This document shows positions 17,926-27,153 of a stretch of 64,000 nt of DNA, piece by piece (the stretch's first letter is position 1; the number at the start of each line of letters is the position of its first letter). The stretch comes from CAVTTH01 sp963737545 (GTDB lineage: Bacteria > Verrucomicrobiota > Verrucomicrobiia > Chthoniobacterales > UBA10450): the NCBI GenBank assembly GCA_963737545.1, contig CAVTTH010000006.1, positions 62,001 through 126,000 of the forward strand, given 5' to 3'. The notes under the pieces were generated by a model. It had not been told where the DNA came from. It did no database searches and worked only from the letters and a program-made list of their open reading frames with translations. Made by a program: the position numbers and the translations under genes.

Positions 17926-18625
17926 TCACTTCGTTTGCGTTAAAGTTAGCGAGCTGCTCTCCCAAGCCTCACTTCCATCGCGGGTGGTTTTCGTTGTCTT
18001 GTAGGTTTCGCCGCTCGCGTCTGGTTTGATGTTGAATTCTGCGGCATCGGCGCTCGGCTGCCATCCGTCGATGGAAAACTTCTGACCTCCCGACATCGTG
18101 ATCGTGCCATGACCCCGTCGGACGATTTGAGGTTCATCGCCCGGCGCCCATCGTATTTGCGCAGTGAACTGCTGGCCACGCCATGAACCGGTGTAGGTTT
18201 CGTCCACCATTTCTGACAGCGGCACTTGCGACTGCAGGGATCAGGACTTCTTCGGTCACAGGGCTCGATTGTGGCGTCGGGCTCGGGGTTGGCGTCGGTG
18301 CCGGCGCTTCCGAAAAGAAGAATCGGGAACCGGTCCACGACACCGCTTTCCCCACGTCTTTTCGCACCAGACGAAATGATTCTCCAGCGGCCGTCAATTC
18401 GATCACGCCCGGTTGGGAGTTGCTGCCGGAGAAAGTTACCATGGCTCCGGAAGAGAGATGAATCGCCCCGGCAATGGGACCCAAACCCTCCCAGTTATAC
18501 CAAGTCACTTTGACAACGCAGGGCTGGCCTTTGTAGGAACCGGAGTAAGTCTTCTTCGCCGCCCCGGCCAGCGACAAAGAGACGGTGGCCAGAAACAGGA
18601 CGAGAAGGGCGATCAGCGTTTTCAC
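17926..18625 (-). pseudogene. Exported protein with two copies of a small beta-rich domain, frameshifted in the linker
   Basis: From the ATG at 18625 a signal peptide (MKTLIALLVLFLATVSLSLA) leads to a domain starting KKTYSGSYKGQPCVVKVTWY, then a Pro/Thr linker. The frame must change near 18225 to continue with PLSEMVDETYTGSWRGQQF and a second copy (FTAQIRWAPGDEP, MSGGQKFSIDGWQP) ending at 17926. Both copies share the TYxGSxxGQ motif, a later W and a GxI element, so the protein is an internal duplication. In this sequence the first half alone would be a 163-residue truncated product with a nonsense tail. Function is unknown; periplasmic or surface location is inferred from the signal. Confidence 0.6.
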
Positions 18626-18911
18626 TGAGCTAGGATTTCACTGGCTGATCAAACGTCAACCCGACGCGGCCAACGTTCTCATGGTTGCTAAAATCTGAGG
18701 CTCACGAGTTCCGCTGTCAAAACGCTATCTGCTCGAGGTCCTCTGGAACACCACTTTTTGCATCTCGACGGGCACGAATCTTCGTTGACACTATGCCGGT
18801 CACGCGCGGCTCGCCGCATCCTTTATGTCCAGTGAGATCAATTCAACTAATGAGCCATCACTCCGATGATCGAGACTTCGAGTTGCCGCGGGATTAACGA
18901 GAACGACGACG

Positions 18912-20702
18912 ATGAACGAATTCCTGCAACGCCTGAAGCAGCGCAAGCTCGTGCAATGGACGGTGGCTTATGTCGCCGCGGCGTTCGCGCTTCTCCAGGG
19001 GATCGACATCGTCGCGCAGCGATTTGGCTGGCCCGAACAAACGATGCGCCTCGTCATCATCGCGCTGAGCGTCGGCCTCTTCGTTACGCTGGTCCTCGCC
19101 TGGTATCACGGAGAACGTGGCGCGCAGCGCGTGACCGGGACCGAGCTGCTGATTCTGGCGCTCTTGCTGGCGATGGGCGGCGGATTTCTCTGGCGATTTG
19201 CCGGCGCTTCGCGGGAACCAGCGGCCACGTCCGTTGCCGGGCCTAACGAAACGAACAGAGCGCCGATATCGACAGCTGCCATCTCGAAAAAGTCGATCGC
19301 CGTGCTGCCGTTCGAAAACCGTAGCGCGAGTGGTGAGGATGCGGAATTCCTTGCCGACGGTATTCACGAGGATCTGATCAACACGCTTTCCCGTGTGCCC
19401 GGGTTGAAAGTGATGTCGCGGACCTCGGTGCAAAGATTCCGCAACTCCGCGACCCCTCTGCCCGACATCGCTGCTCAGCTGAAGGTCGCCAATCTGGTTG
19501 AGGCCGGAGTGCAACGAGCCGGCGACCGCGTGCGGGTGAATGTGCAGCTGGTTCGCGGAGCGGGCGAAGAGACGCTGTGGTCGGAGCACTACGACCGTGT
19601 CCTCACCGCGAATGGAATTTTCGCTTTGCAGGAGGAAATCACCGCGGCGATCGCGAAGGCCCTGAAACTGCAATTGGAACCGGGCCAGACCGGGGCGCTG
19701 ATCACGGGCACGACTAAGAACACGGCGGCCTATGAGGCGTTCTTGAAGGGACGGCAGGCATGGAAGGCCAACATGGCGAGCGGCGCAACGGAGGCGATCG
19801 CTCAGTTCAAGCAGGCTATTCAGCTCGATCCTAATTTCGCGCTGGCCTACGGGGCGCTGGCGGAGGCCTACATCACGCTGGGCAATTCCGGTCAGGATTT
19901 TCCGGCCAACGTTTACCCGCTGGCCAAGAAGGCCGCGGATCGCGCGCTGGCGATCGATCCGCGCTGCATCCAAGCCCTGACCGCGCTCGGCGAATATGCC
20001 TTCCACTATGAGTGGGACTGGGACAAATCCGAACGCCTTCTCCGGCAGGCGCTGATCGTCGATCCCAACTACGCCAATGTCTATGGCTGGCTGGCCGGGC
20101 ATTTGCGGATGATGAACCGCGCCGCCGAAGCAAAGGAGTTGGAACAGCGGAAGGCCGAATTGGAGCCGGAGCGACCGCTCACTCGCGAGCGCAATGAGTT
20201 GGATGCGCTCTTGGAAAAAAAGCATTTTGACGAAGCCGTCGCCCTGGCCCGGCAGATTGCGGATCAAATCCACGGCAACTTTATGGGGAGCGTCATCCTG
20301 GCTAGCACGTTGCGCCAGGCGGGCCAGCGACAAGAATCGGTTCAGATCCTGGAGAAAGCCGTGGCAGAATTTCCAGATGAGGATGCCCTATACCGTGAGC
20401 TCGGCGTGAGCTACGCCGCGTTGGGCCAAATAGACAAAGCGCGAGGAGTTCTCGGTCGATTGTCCGCGATCCGGGAGACTCATTTTGTTTCGCCACTCGA
20501 CTTTGTCGCAATCGCCGCGGCGTTGAACGACCGCGACCTGGCCTTCTCCGAAATCGAGCGTGCTTTTCAGGTGCGGGACCCGTTTCTGCCCAGCATTGCG
20601 ATCGACGAGAATATGGCTCCGCTCAAGGGCGATCCCCGCTTCCGCACCGTGCTCAAGCGACTGAAGCTCGACGCGTATTTCTCCAACGAGCCTAACAAGT
20701 GA
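18912..20702 (+). CDS. Membrane-anchored TolB-like/TPR protein without a cyclase domain
   Basis: The 596 residues start with a short cytoplasmic segment and three membrane helices (about 16-34, 45-64 and 77-94), then a FlgO/TolB-N-like domain introduced by KKSIAVLPFENRSASGED (about 125-250; DGIHEDLINTLSRVPGLKV, VQRAGDRVRVNVQLV), then at least six TPR-like helical pairs to the C-terminus (IAQFKQAIQLDPNFALAYGA and similar). This is the membrane-anchored branch of the family in which class III adenylate cyclases or winged-helix domains often precede TolB-TPR. Here no such domain is present. It is likely a protein-protein interaction or sensory scaffold, and it is paralogous to the cyclase-TPR gene at 46.7 kb. 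Confidence 0.85.
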   Translation: MNEFLQRLKQRKLVQWTVAYVAAAFALLQGIDIVAQRFGWPEQTMRLVIIALSVGLFVTLVLAWYHGERGAQRVTGTELLILALLLAMGGGFLWRFAGASREPAATSVAGPNETNRAPISTAAISKKSIAVLPFENRSASGEDAEFLADGIHEDLINTLSRVPGLKVMSRTSVQRFRNSATPLPDIAAQLKVANLVEAGVQRAGDRVRVNVQLVRGAGEETLWSEHYDRVLTANGIFALQEEITAAIAKALKLQLEPGQTGALITGTTKNTAAYEAFLKGRQAWKANMASGATEAIAQFKQAIQLDPNFALAYGALAEAYITLGNSGQDFPANVYPLAKKAADRALAIDPRCIQALTALGEYAFHYEWDWDKSERLLRQALIVDPNYANVYGWLAGHLRMMNRAAEAKELEQRKAELEPERPLTRERNELDALLEKKHFDEAVALARQIADQIHGNFMGSVILASTLRQAGQRQESVQILEKAVAEFPDEDALYRELGVSYAALGQIDKARGVLGRLSAIRETHFVSPLDFVAIAAALNDRDLAFSEIERAFQVRDPFLPSIAIDENMAPLKGDPRFRTVLKRLKLDAYFSNEPNK

Positions 20703-20720
20703 TCGAAAACGTGGAGCGGG

Positions 20721-21914
20721 CTACGAGGATACACCGCTTGCCTTAACGCGGGAGACAAGAAGAGCGCCGGCGAAAAACAGCAGCGCGCTGTAGGTGAACG
20801 CGATCTGCGTTCCAAACGCCGACCATAACGCACCGACGGCGATGCTCGAAACAAAATCGCCGAGTCCGTTGACGGTGGCGAGGACTCCGAACGCCATGCC
20901 ATGATGGCTCTTGTCGACCAATTCGGCACATAACGAGTCTTCGAGTGTCTCCTCCATCGCGATGTAAATGCCGCCCACGATAAAGACGATGGCCAGCGTC
21001 CAAATCGCTGCCGGCAGGAAAATGATGACGAGGGTCATGATGCCGCCCAGGGTGTAGCCAGCCGCGAGAAGAAAATTCTTCGGCAGTCGATCGGCGAGCC
21101 AGCCTGCGACGAGCGAAAAGGTGGCGTAGAAAAGGTTGTGCAGGATGTAGAGCGTGACGGCGATGCTGGCGGCGGCGGCGGAGCCGATGGAGGGCGCGAG
21201 TTTTTGAGTGGCGAGCAAAATCAACATGCTGTGGGCAAAGTCGCCCGCGCCGAAGAGGCCGACTGCGACGAGAAATTTGCGGTAGGGCGCGGGCAGCAGG
21301 CGGAGTCGTTCGCCAAATGAAATATGCGCGACCGGCACGCGCTCCTTTTCCTTCACCAGAAATGCGATGACCGCAGCGGCGAGCAAGCCGGGCACGAGTG
21401 TCCAGGCGAAGAGAAGACGGTAATTGTGTTGCCACGCTTCGAGGAGAAACAACGCGGTAATCGGTCCGATGATTGCGCCGAGGGTGTCCATGGCGCGCTC
21501 GAGACCGAAGGCGCGCCCGTACGCTTCACGCGAAACAGAGGCGGCGAGAAGCGCTTTTCTCACTGGGGTGCGGACGCCGCGACCGAGCCACGCTCCACTG
21601 CGCGCGAGCAGGATGTGCCAGGCGTTCGTCGCCAGCGCGAAGGATGCCGTGCACAGCGCGGTGATGGCATAACCCGCTACCGCGATCGGTTTTCGGCGGG
21701 GAAGGCGATCGGTGTAGAAACCGGATGCCATTTTCGCGAAACTCGACAGTCCATCGGCAACGCCCTCGATGATGCCGAGCCAAACGGCGGCGACTCCGAG
21801 GGTGGCGAGGAACGCGGGCATCGCCGCGGTCGCGATTTCGTGCGACCAATCGCTAAAGAGCGAAGCGAGACCGATTCCGAGAACGGTGGAGTTGAGCCAG
21901 CGTGTTTTCTTCAT
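20721..21914 (-). CDS. MFS transporter
   Basis: The 397-residue protein has twelve predicted helices with the MFS signature between helices 2 and 3 (GFYTDRLPRRKPI, the D-x-x-x-R/K-x-G/R-R-K/R loop) and a related one in the second half (GWLADRLPKNF). SLFSDWSHEIATAAMPAFLA in helix 1 and GRGVRTPVRKALLA after helix 4 resemble the subfamily of uncharacterised MFS carriers that includes fosmidomycin-resistance-like exporters. Substrate is unknown. The gene ends 18 bases from the convergent TPR gene and is followed upstream by a repeat element. Confidence 0.88.
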   Translation of the reverse strand: MKKTRWLNSTVLGIGLASLFSDWSHEIATAAMPAFLATLGVAAVWLGIIEGVADGLSSFAKMASGFYTDRLPRRKPIAVAGYAITALCTASFALATNAWHILLARSGAWLGRGVRTPVRKALLAASVSREAYGRAFGLERAMDTLGAIIGPITALFLLEAWQHNYRLLFAWTLVPGLLAAAVIAFLVKEKERVPVAHISFGERLRLLPAPYRKFLVAVGLFGAGDFAHSMLILLATQKLAPSIGSAAAASIAVTLYILHNLFYATFSLVAGWLADRLPKNFLLAAGYTLGGIMTLVIIFLPAAIWTLAIVFIVGGIYIAMEETLEDSLCAELVDKSHHGMAFGVLATVNGLGDFVSSIAVGALWSAFGTQIAFTYSALLFFAGALLVSRVKASGVSS

Positions 21915-21952
21915 GACGACGGTGACGAATGTTAGTCGAGTCTACCCATGCG

Positions 21953-22103
21953 TGTCATCCCGAGCGCAGCGAGGGACCTCACAGAAAAGCAAAACGCTCG
22001 GCTCATCGACAAGTGAGGTTCTCTCTCACGGCAGTGCGCGACTTTTTCGACTATTGAAAACTGATCGTTGCTTGTGGGGTCCCTCGCTGCGCTCGGGATG
22101 ACA
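21953..22103. repeat. Inverted repeat pair, 26-bp perfect arms
   Basis: The arm starting TGTCATCCCGAGCGCAGCGA at 21953-21978 is matched by its exact reverse complement at 22078-22103, with 99 bases between. The pair sits between two same-strand genes and would form a long hairpin in RNA or DNA. The GAGCGCAGCGAGGGAC word is a widespread bacterial repeat family; a related but diverged pair lies at 45138-45221. Confidence 0.85.
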
Positions 22104-22117
22104 AAAAAATATGACAA

Positions 22118-23335
22118 CTATTCGTAACGAAGCGCTTCGATGGGATCGAGCCGTGCAGCCTGGCGCGCCGGATAGAATCCGAAAAAGACCCCGACGATGG
22201 CGCTGAAGAGAAAGGCGACGGCGATGGAGCTAATCGAAACGAGCGTCGGCCAGTGCGCGACGGCCGAGATCACCTGCGAGGCGGTTAGGCCGAGCACAAT
22301 TCCGATAATTCCACCGACAGAACTGAGCGTGACCGCTTCGATCAAGAACTGGAGGAGAATGTCGCGACCATGCGCGCCGACAGCGAGGCGGACACCGATT
22401 TCGCGCGTCCGCTCCGTTACACTAACGAGCATAATGTTCATGATGCCGATCCCGCCGACGACGAGCGAGACGCACGCGATCGATCCCAGCAGCAATGTCA
22501 TGATGGCCGTCGTGGCAGTCGCGGCTTGAGCGATTTCCTCCTGGTTCCGAACGGTGAAATCGTCGTCGCGACCTTCGCGAATATTGTGACGCTGGCGAAG
22601 CAGCGCGATGATCTGCTGTTGCGCGGGCTTGAGCAGATCCGCGCTGGCGACCTGGACATTGATCGAGCGCAGAGTGGTGCCACCGATGACTCGTTTCATT
22701 GCGCTCGAATACGGCATGATGACGACATCGTCCTGATCGATCCCCTGCGTACTCAACCCTTTTGACGCGAGAATGCCGATGACTGTGAACGGCACATTTT
22801 TGATCCGCAGAATTTGACCGATGGGATTTTCGTTTCCGTAAACCTGCGACGCCGTTGTGCGGCCGATGACGCAGACTTTGTTCGCGCTCCGTACGTCCTG
22901 TGCGGTGAAGGGCGCGCCCTCGACGACCGGCCATTGCCGGAGATCGAAATAATCCGCCGATTCGCCGTAAATCCGCGTGAACCAATTCTGATTTCCGGCA
23001 GCGACCTGACTGGTCGAGATCACTTCTTCGCTGACCAATGTAACGCCGGGCACTTCGCGCCGGATCGCTTCCGCGTCTTCGATTTTCAAAGTGCCGGCGC
23101 CGCCCCAGCCGGTGCGAATGCCGCTCGAAGTCGTGCTTCCGGAAAAAATGAGAATGACATTTTCGCCGAGACTGGCGATCTGGGCTTCGACCTGCGCCTT
23201 CGCGCCGTTGCCGATGCCCACCATCGCGATGACTGCGCCGACTCCGATGATGATGCCGAGCGCGGTCAGGACTGAGCGCAGTTTGTTCCGACGCAGAGCG
23301 CGGAAGGCAATTTTGAAGGTGGAAGTGGCTTTCAT
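22118..23335 (-). CDS. MacB-type ABC transporter permease
   Basis: The start is set at 23335 (MKATSTFKIAFRALRRNKLRSVLTALG), four bases after the ATPase stop; an upstream in-frame ATG overlaps that gene. The 405 residues show one N-terminal helix, a large periplasmic MacB_PCD domain (SLGENVILIFSGSTTS to VRNQEEIAQ) and three C-terminal helices of the FtsX domain with the conserved IGVRLAVGAHGRDILLQFLIEA coupling loop and FFGFYPARQAARLDPIEALRYE terminus. This half-size permease lacks the fused ATPase of E. coli MacB. With the two genes upstream it forms a tripartite efflux or mechanotransmission pump. Confidence 0.93.
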   Translation of the reverse strand: MKATSTFKIAFRALRRNKLRSVLTALGIIIGVGAVIAMVGIGNGAKAQVEAQIASLGENVILIFSGSTTSSGIRTGWGGAGTLKIEDAEAIRREVPGVTLVSEEVISTSQVAAGNQNWFTRIYGESADYFDLRQWPVVEGAPFTAQDVRSANKVCVIGRTTASQVYGNENPIGQILRIKNVPFTVIGILASKGLSTQGIDQDDVVIMPYSSAMKRVIGGTTLRSINVQVASADLLKPAQQQIIALLRQRHNIREGRDDDFTVRNQEEIAQAATATTAIMTLLLGSIACVSLVVGGIGIMNIMLVSVTERTREIGVRLAVGAHGRDILLQFLIEAVTLSSVGGIIGIVLGLTASQVISAVAHWPTLVSISSIAVAFLFSAIVGVFFGFYPARQAARLDPIEALRYE

Positions 23336-23339
23336 CGGG

Positions 23340-24128
23340 TCAGGAAACCGGCGACGTGCCGTCGCTATCAACGGACGCGACTTTTTGCGACTCAACCGAA
23401 GCATCGAGGCGTCGAGAAACGGCTTGATCGGTTTTCACCTCTCCATCACGCATCATGATGTTGCGTCGTGCATAAGATGCGATGTCCGCCTCGTGCGTTA
23501 CCATGACAATGGTCATTCCGTTGTCATTAAGGTGCTGAAAAATTCCCATCACTTCCACGCTGGTGCGGCTATCGAGATTGCCGGTCGGTTCATCGGCGAG
23601 GAGAACATTGGGATCGTTGATCAATGCTCGCGCGATCGCGACGCGCTGTTGCTGCCCGCCGGATAGCTGGCTCGGATGATGATCCTCGCGACCCTGCAAT
23701 CCGACCGAGGCGAGAACGCGATCCGCCTTTTCCTGAAGTTGGGCGGCGGTGAGACGATGCGTTCCATAGAGCAACGGGAGCTCGACGTTTTCACGCGCTG
23801 AAGTGCGCGGCAGCAGATTGAAACCTTGAAAAACGAAACCGAGTTTTTGGTTGCGGATATCGGCAAGCTGATCCCGATCCAGTCCCGAGACATCCGAATC
23901 ATCGAGCCGGTACTGCCCGCTGGTGGGCCGATCGAGACAACCGAGGATGTTCATAAGCGTCGATTTGCCCGAGCCGCTCGCGCCCATCAAGGCGACGAAT
24001 TCGCCACGCCGAATCTCGAGAGAGACACCGCGCACGGCGTGGACTTCCACTTCGCCGGTCCGATAAATCTTGTGCACGTCGGACAGTTGAACGACGACAT
24101 CCGAGCGCGCTGAAATCGTAGCGCTCAC
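23340..24128 (-). CDS. MacB/LolD-type ABC transporter ATPase
   Basis: The 262-residue subunit has all ATPase motifs: Walker A GASGSGKSTLMN, Q-loop VFQGFNLLPRTSARENV, signature LSGGQQQRVAIARAL, Walker B VLLADEPTGNLD and switch His in VTHEAD. The insertion LDRDQLADIRNQKLG is characteristic of the MacB/LolD family. Its start overlaps the adaptor gene stop by four bases, so adaptor, ATPase and permease are one operon. The last 35 residues after the ATPase core are a poorly conserved Ser/Val-rich tail. Confidence 0.95.
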   Translation of the reverse strand: MSATISARSDVVVQLSDVHKIYRTGEVEVHAVRGVSLEIRRGEFVALMGASGSGKSTLMNILGCLDRPTSGQYRLDDSDVSGLDRDQLADIRNQKLGFVFQGFNLLPRTSARENVELPLLYGTHRLTAAQLQEKADRVLASVGLQGREDHHPSQLSGGQQQRVAIARALINDPNVLLADEPTGNLDSRTSVEVMGIFQHLNDNGMTIVMVTHEADIASYARRNIMMRDGEVKTDQAVSRRLDASVESQKVASVDSDGTSPVS

Positions 24129-25339
24129 GGTCCGCGCCGAACACCGCCGCCGAAAGGATTGGTCGGCCGCGCACTCGCTCCTGATTCGCTCGGTCCGATT
24201 TGCGCCGTGATGACGTGGTCGCCTTCCTTCAATCCCTCCAGCACTTCCGTGCTGATTCCGTCACTGATCCCGGTCCTGATTGTGACCGGCTGCGGAGTGC
24301 CGGCTCCAGTCGGCAAAACGTAAACCGTGCGCGAGCCGCGGTTTTCGCGCGCGGCGCGATCGCCTCCCGGTCGCCCGCTCGCAGTGCCCCTCTGTGCTGG
24401 CGTTGTTTTTGTGTTCGCGGCCGCGTCAGGCGGACGATAACGCAATGCGGCGTTGCTGATTTTCAAGACATCATCGCGATGAGCGACAACGATCGAAACA
24501 TTTGCCGTCATGCCCGGCTTGAGTTTCAAATCCGGATTGCTCACGCCGATCACCGTGTCGTAAGTCACGACGTTCTGCACGATGATCGGAGCATTCCGCA
24601 CTTGCACGACCGAGCCGTGAAAGGTGCGGTTCGGAAAAGCATCGACTGTGAAATCGACGGCTTGATTCGTCTCGACCACGCCGACGTCGGCTTCGGCTAC
24701 GTTCGCGTCGATCTGCATCTTCGTCAGGTCATTCGCGATCGTGAAAATGACGGGAGCACTGAGACTGGCAGCCACGGTTTGTCCGACATCGACGCTGCGG
24801 GAAATCACGACTCCGTCGATCGGCGAAGTGATCGTGCAGTGATCGAGATCAGCCTTTGCTTTTTGGAGCGCGCCTTCCTTAATTTTCACATTGGCCTCCG
24901 CCTGATGGAGGCTGGCGTTGGCCTGATCAAGCTCGGATTGCGCGGAATTTTGCTTCGCCACGAGCTCTTTTGTGCGCACCGCATTGATCCGCGCCAATTC
25001 AAGCCCGGCCTGGGCACTGGCGAGATCGCCTTCGGCTTGTGCGACGTTCGCTTGAAAAACCACCGGGTCGATCTGCGCGATCGTTTCGCCGGCTTTAACC
25101 TTCGAATTAAAATCCGCGAAGAGCTTCTGAATGTTGCCGGAAATCTGACTGCCGACCTGGACATTAAGGACCGGATTCAGCGTGCCCGTCGCAGTGACCG
25201 CCTGGGTGAGGGGACCGCGCGTTACGGCGACGGTCTGATAATCCTCTCCGCCGCGGCCCCGGCAGCGGCGCAAGCCGAAAATCGTGAGCAAGAGCAGGGC
25301 GACGATCGCCAGAACGAGGGTGATTCGCTTCGTGGACAT
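24125..25339 (-). CDS. MacA-type periplasmic adaptor (HlyD/RND membrane-fusion protein)
   Basis: The 404 residues start with an uncleaved signal anchor (ITLVLAIVALLLLTIFGL), followed by a lipoyl half-motif (VQVGSQISGNIQKLFADFNS), a coiled-coil hairpin of about 100 residues (AQAEGDLASAQAGLELARIN to EGALQKAKADL), the second lipoyl half (CTITSPIDGVVISRSVDVGQ), a beta-barrel and a membrane-proximal domain. In MacAB systems this hexamer couples the ABC pump to a TolC-like outer-membrane channel; no TolC is in the window. A Thr/Ala/Arg-rich insertion near residues 300-335 is unusual. It is the first gene of the three-gene operon. Confidence 0.93.
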   Translation of the reverse strand: MSTKRITLVLAIVALLLLTIFGLRRCRGRGGEDYQTVAVTRGPLTQAVTATGTLNPVLNVQVGSQISGNIQKLFADFNSKVKAGETIAQIDPVVFQANVAQAEGDLASAQAGLELARINAVRTKELVAKQNSAQSELDQANASLHQAEANVKIKEGALQKAKADLDHCTITSPIDGVVISRSVDVGQTVAASLSAPVIFTIANDLTKMQIDANVAEADVGVVETNQAVDFTVDAFPNRTFHGSVVQVRNAPIIVQNVVTYDTVIGVSNPDLKLKPGMTANVSIVVAHRDDVLKISNAALRYRPPDAAANTKTTPAQRGTASGRPGGDRAARENRGSRTVYVLPTGAGTPQPVTIRTGISDGISTEVLEGLKEGDHVITAQIGPSESGASARPTNPFGGGVRRGP

Positions 25340-25493
25340 GGGACTTCGTCGATTATGACCGTGTGCGCAGTTGATCGGTTACAATTAAGGCCCTGGCAAA
25401 CGCGACTTCCTTTGGGCAATCGAATTTCGCCGCCCATTTCGCGGGCGCTGCGATTGACTTCGTCTCCGCTTCGCCAGAGAAAAGATTCACCTG

Positions 25494-26288
25494 ATGCAAC
25501 GCTATTTCGAAATCTACGGGATCATGCTGCGCAACTCGCTGATTCGCGAGATGAGCTTCAAGGCGAATTTTGTTCTCTGGATGCTGGTCGAGGTCTTGTG
25601 GTTTTGCGGTCAGATCCTTTTCTTCAGCATCATCTTCGGGCAGGTCGATCGCATCGGTGACTGGACGAAATGGGAAGTGGTGTTGCTCGTCGGCACGCAT
25701 CAGATGATCGCGCAATTATTCCAGGCCTTCTTCTTCGTGAATCTTTCGAATATCCCCGAACTCGTGCGGACGGGGAAGCTGGATTCGTTGCTGGTCCTGC
25801 CGCTCGATAGTCAGTTCGCTGTCTCGACCAAGCAATTCAGTCTCGATAGCGTGATCAACGGTTTGCTCGGCGGAGTGGTTGTTCTCGTTTCGCTCTCCCG
25901 CCTCGGGATTGTGCCCAACGCCACGTCGGTGGCCATTTATCTGGTCGCGCTCGGTTTTGGAGTGGCTGTGCATTATTCGATCATGCTCAGTCTCGCCGCC
26001 GTCAGTTTCTGGATCGTGCGCGCGCAAGGATTGGTTTACGGTTACTTCAATTTCCTTAACATCGCCCGATATCCGGACGTTATTTTTCCGCGCCTGTTTC
26101 GTTTTGTCTTCGGCTGGATTATTCCTGTCGTCATCGTGGCCAATATTCCGGCGCGCCTCCTGATCAAGCCGCTTGGTCAGCCCGGGTGGTTGATGTTTCA
26201 TCTCGTTGCGGCCGCGGCCATCGTCTTCTGGCTGTCGCGCATTTTTTGGCGTTTCGCCCTCCGTCACTACTCGAGCGCAAGTTCATGA
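25494..26288 (+). CDS. ABC-2 type permease (COG3694-like)
   Basis: The 264-residue protein has six hydrophobic helices and the features of uncharacterised ABC-2 permeases: RYFEIYGIMLRNSLIREMSF amphipathic N-terminus, NIPELVRTGKLDSLLVLPLD (the cytoplasmic coupling element with G-x-L-D), and a C-terminal FWRFALRHYSSASS. In other genomes this type is encoded beside a COG4587-type permease and an ATPase. Here it stands alone, divergent from the MacA gene, while its presumed partner is fused to PdxA at 11.3-12.1 kb and no matching ATPase is visible. Substrate is unknown. Confidence 0.85.
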   Translation: MQRYFEIYGIMLRNSLIREMSFKANFVLWMLVEVLWFCGQILFFSIIFGQVDRIGDWTKWEVVLLVGTHQMIAQLFQAFFFVNLSNIPELVRTGKLDSLLVLPLDSQFAVSTKQFSLDSVINGLLGGVVVLVSLSRLGIVPNATSVAIYLVALGFGVAVHYSIMLSLAAVSFWIVRAQGLVYGYFNFLNIARYPDVIFPRLFRFVFGWIIPVVIVANIPARLLIKPLGQPGWLMFHLVAAAAIVFWLSRIFWRFALRHYSSASS

Positions 26289-26391
26289 CTTGCGTGAAAA
26301 GCAGGCGAAAAAGGAGTCGATTCTTGAACAACCGAAACCCCTTGCGCGTCCCATGGAAATGCCCTTATGTATGCCTCCGCTTTCCCCCAAA

Positions 26392-26404
26392 TGGAGGGTT
26401 GAGG
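26392..26404 (+). promoter_or_regulatory. Shine-Dalgarno region of the DksA-like gene
   Basis: GGAGGG at 26393-26398 and GAGG at 26401-26404 precede the ATG at 26414; the second lies nine bases from it, a good distance. It confirms the start used. Confidence 0.6.
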
Positions 26405-26413
26405 TAAAAACTT

Positions 26414-27148
26414 ATGGCCAGTTCCTCTAAGAAAAAACCAAACAAGCCCGTTAAGAAAAAAGCTTCCGCCAAGGCAGTAGCGAAGAAAACGCATGCCGCG
26501 CGCAAGGTAGCGAAACCGGCTGCAAAGAAGGCGGCGCATGGGAAGAAACATGGCGCTCACGCAAAAAAGCCGGTGCTTCGCGTAAATGCGGCGAAGCACG
26601 CATCGCGCCGGAATTCTGAGGCGGATGGGGGCAACGATCTGCTTACGCTTCTCGGGAACAATCATAAGCAGCGAAGGCTCGATCCCTTTACCCGGGCGCA
26701 GAAGGAGAAGCTTCTGCAGCTGCGCGACGCCATGGTCGATTCCATGGCGGGTGTCGCAAAAGACAACCTTCGCTCGCGCGCGGAAGGCAGTGAAGCCTCC
26801 GCGTTCGGCATGCACCAGGCCGACGCAGGAAGTGATGCATACGATCGCGATTTCGCTTTGAGCCTACTTTCGCAGGAACAGGATGCGCTTTACGAGATCG
26901 ATCAGGCGCTCAAGCGCATTGAATTGGGAACGTATGGCAAGTGCGAAATGTCAGGCAAGCCCATTTCGCGGGCGCGGCTTGAAGCGATTCCGTTCGCGCG
27001 TTTTACGGTGGAATGTCAATCACAGCTCGAGAAACAGAATAAGGCCTCGCGTGTCCGGCAATCCGTCACTTCTCTTTTCGGCCTAACCGATGAAGAAAAG
27101 AGCGAAAACGAGGAAGAGGAACCCGCCGCTACCGAAAACAAGGAATAG
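26414..27148 (+). CDS. DksA/TraR-type protein with a histone-like Lys/Ala tail
   Basis: Residues 1-60 are Lys/Ala-rich (KKPNKPVKKKASAKAVAKK and further KPAAKKAAHGKK), like histone H1 or bacterial Hc1 tails. Residues 95-225 are DksA-like: a coiled-coil helix (LRDAMVDSMAGVAKDN, SLLSQEQDALYEIDQALKRI) and the globular segment GTYGKCEMSGKPISRARLEA. Only two of the four zinc Cys remain (KCEMSG and VECQSQ), a known variation in this group. An acidic tail ends the protein. DksA binds the RNA polymerase secondary channel; the basic tail suggests additional DNA or RNA contact. Two ribosomal protein genes follow immediately, so it probably shares growth-rate control with them. Confidence 0.85.
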   Translation: MASSSKKKPNKPVKKKASAKAVAKKTHAARKVAKPAAKKAAHGKKHGAHAKKPVLRVNAAKHASRRNSEADGGNDLLTLLGNNHKQRRLDPFTRAQKEKLLQLRDAMVDSMAGVAKDNLRSRAEGSEASAFGMHQADAGSDAYDRDFALSLLSQEQDALYEIDQALKRIELGTYGKCEMSGKPISRARLEAIPFARFTVECQSQLEKQNKASRVRQSVTSLFGLTDEEKSENEEEEPAATENKE

Positions 27149-27153
27149 ACGAA

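Noticed and set aside
18894..20333. A 479-codon open frame on the reverse strand
   Set aside because: It lies entirely antisense to the TolB-TPR gene, is Arg/His-rich with no domain, and has no ribosome-binding site; it is a shadow caused by high GC.
22118..25339. MacAB-like exporter as the dedicated transporter of the double-glycine peptides
   Set aside because: It lacks a C39 peptidase domain, lies 9 kb away, and MacAB-type pumps are common housekeeping exporters.
24200..25660. A 486-codon forward frame
   Set aside because: It is antisense to the MacA adaptor gene, whose domains are clear; the translation is Arg/Asp/His-rich and featureless.
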